DNA of 64,000 nt from CAWDMC01 sp963803295 (GTDB lineage: Bacteria > Acidobacteriota > Terriglobia > UBA7540). Each line of letters starts with the position of its first letter. Within the stretch, counting starts at the first letter, position 1. The translations under genes were made by a program, and so were the position numbers. Positions 63,049-64,000 of the stretch are shown one piece after another. The notes under the pieces were generated by a model that saw only the letters and a list, made by a program, of their open reading frames with translations, was not told the origin of the DNA and did no database searches. Location of the stretch: the NCBI GenBank assembly GCA_963803295.1, contig CAWDMC010000023.1, positions 186,001-250,000 of the forward strand. The letters run 5' to 3'.

Positions 63049-64000
63049 TCACCAAGCCACTTCAACCAGGGAAACCGCATTGGGTGGCAGCTTGAAGCGG
63101 AGCTCGACTTTTCCTTCGCGGGCCACTAGCCACTTGGGCGATTCCAGCAACTGTAGTCGCCCAGCTTCCTCGATCCGGAAGTACTGCTTTGGCGCCGGCT
63201 CCTCGGGTGACCCCAGCGATCGCCAAAGAGCAAAGGCATTGGAGTGGCTGTCATCGATGCGATAGTGGCGGACTAGTACCTTAGGGAAAGATGTCGCCAA
63301 GCCTTCGAGCTGTAGGTCAACCGGAGTAGGCTCCCCAGGTTCGCCCACATCGTTGTAGTTCCAGATCAGAGTGCTCACACCACCAGAGTTCCGCGTGGCA
63401 AGGGCGTCGAGGCTGTGGACGGTTCCCGCCTCTGTCTCGAGAAGTGCGTTCAGCAGCTGAGCCCCTGTGCTCTCGGCGCGAATCCGCTCGCCAGACGTGC
63501 GACCGAGTAAACGAAAGATGTTCAGCACGGGTTTATCAACGCCACGGGTGGCCAGGCTTCGAAAGCCCACAAAGTAGGGTTGGTTCTCAAATTCGAAAGC
63601 CCAGGTCAACAAGCCCGCGAGATGGATCTTCGACCGTTCTGCAAGCTCCAGCGCCGCGCGGATCACTTCGGCTTCATAGGCTGCATACTGGGCGGTGTTG
63701 CGATAGGCGTTCTGTGGGTAACGGCTCGCGACACAGGCGGCGCATCCCTCCGGGTCGGACTCGCTGACCACCACTGGGCGGCTTCTGAACTTGTCGAAAC
63801 TCGCAACAATCTCGAATCCCCTAGCGAGGTCGGCGAGTTGCCGTCCGATCTGCATCTCGGGCAGGCCGTTCACCATGCGAGTCGCACCTTTGGCATGGAA
63901 CGAGACAAAGTCGAGAGGTACACCTTTTTGACCGGTGGCATCGCTCGTACCATCGTTGCAGTGTTCCAGAAATCTGCGCAGAAACTCGCCGGCGTGCGCA
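63049..64000 (-). CDS. GH39-family glycoside hydrolase (beta-xylosidase-like), 5' end off window
   Basis: The frame is open to the window edge at 64000, so the N-terminal part is missing; 316 codons are visible (the ATG at 63876 is internal). The reading GEFLRRFLEHCNDGTS and LDFVSFHAKGA is the GH39 stretch after the acid/base Glu. RPVVVSESDPEGCAACVAS holds the nucleophile Glu (SESDPE). LAGLLTWAFEFENQPYFVGF, VLNIFRLLGR and a C-terminal beta domain ending LPPNAVSLVEVAW complete the family. GH39 enzymes cut beta-xylosides or alpha-L-iduronides, and xylosidase is more likely in soil bacteria. Export cannot be seen without the N-terminus. It adds a further glycan enzyme to the window. Confidence 0.88.
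   Translation of the reverse strand, partial: AHAGEFLRRFLEHCNDGTSDATGQKGVPLDFVSFHAKGATRMVNGLPEMQIGRQLADLARGFEIVASFDKFRSRPVVVSESDPEGCAACVASRYPQNAYRNTAQYAAYEAEVIRAALELAERSKIHLAGLLTWAFEFENQPYFVGFRSLATRGVDKPVLNIFRLLGRTSGERIRAESTGAQLLNALLETEAGTVHSLDALATRNSGGVSTLIWNYNDVGEPGEPTPVDLQLEGLATSFPKVLVRHYRIDDSHSNAFALWRSLGSPEEPAPKQYFRIEEAGRLQLLESPKWLVAREGKVELRFKLPPNAVSLVEVAW

Overview
The window looks like a chromosomal piece of a soil-type Acidobacteriota bacterium (phylum moderately confident, class not assignable). The signs are a large outer-membrane receptor with an N-terminal carboxypeptidase-regulatory-like domain, CRTAC1/ASPIC-UnbV proteins with Tat-type leaders beside TPR proteins, SBBP-repeat and choice-of-anchor-D proteins, many secreted glycoside hydrolases, and DUF2911/TlpA/esterase neighbourhoods. 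Base composition is fairly high in GC throughout.

Layout. 1-5.8 kb is a mobile and degenerate zone: a 5'-less tRNA-Glu fragment (attachment scar), a frameshifted tyrosine recombinase with an excisionase-like gene, a truncated IS630 transposase, and an uncharacterised 536-aa ORF preceded by a run of four hairpins. 5.8-30 kb is a glycan-utilisation cluster. On the minus strand lie two paralogous Tat-exported TIM-barrel-like proteins, GH31, GH97, GH28 and the TonB-dependent receptor. On the plus strand lie a LacI regulator, a CRTAC1 protein, a GH36-like protein and two TPR proteins. A sigma70-type promoter (TTGACA, 17 bp, TATAAG) faces the receptor, and a GGGACC-gat-GGTCCC palindrome just downstream of its -10 is a good candidate LacI operator.

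30-40 kb is a decayed island: the C-terminal half of an SbcC-like ATPase, a twice-frameshifted MoxR-like AAA ATPase, and an intact 688-aa protein with a TIR domain in its middle (ISHRSED plus SPAYTQSVWCRRE). A nucleoside hydrolase and remnants of a DUF5677-like protein, a methyltransferase and a second GH97 follow. 39.6-48 kb holds three related extracellular-protein genes. One is only an N-terminal stub, one (LamG plus ASH domains) is split by an IS701-family element with CTAG target duplication and also frameshifted, and one is intact (SBBP plus ASH).

48-64 kb is metabolic: an aldehyde dehydrogenase, a membrane di-haem cytochrome c, a PIG-L deacetylase, E1alpha-E1beta-E2 of a 2-oxoacid dehydrogenase, XdhC plus a MobA-like nucleotidyltransferase, an esterase-thioredoxin-DUF2911 run, tRNA-Ser(GGA), a tRNA-Asn fragment (second attachment scar), and the 3' part of a GH39 gene that runs off the window.

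Many genes here are broken by single-base indels. Some could be assembly or sequencing errors rather than true pseudogenes, and entries say so where relevant.
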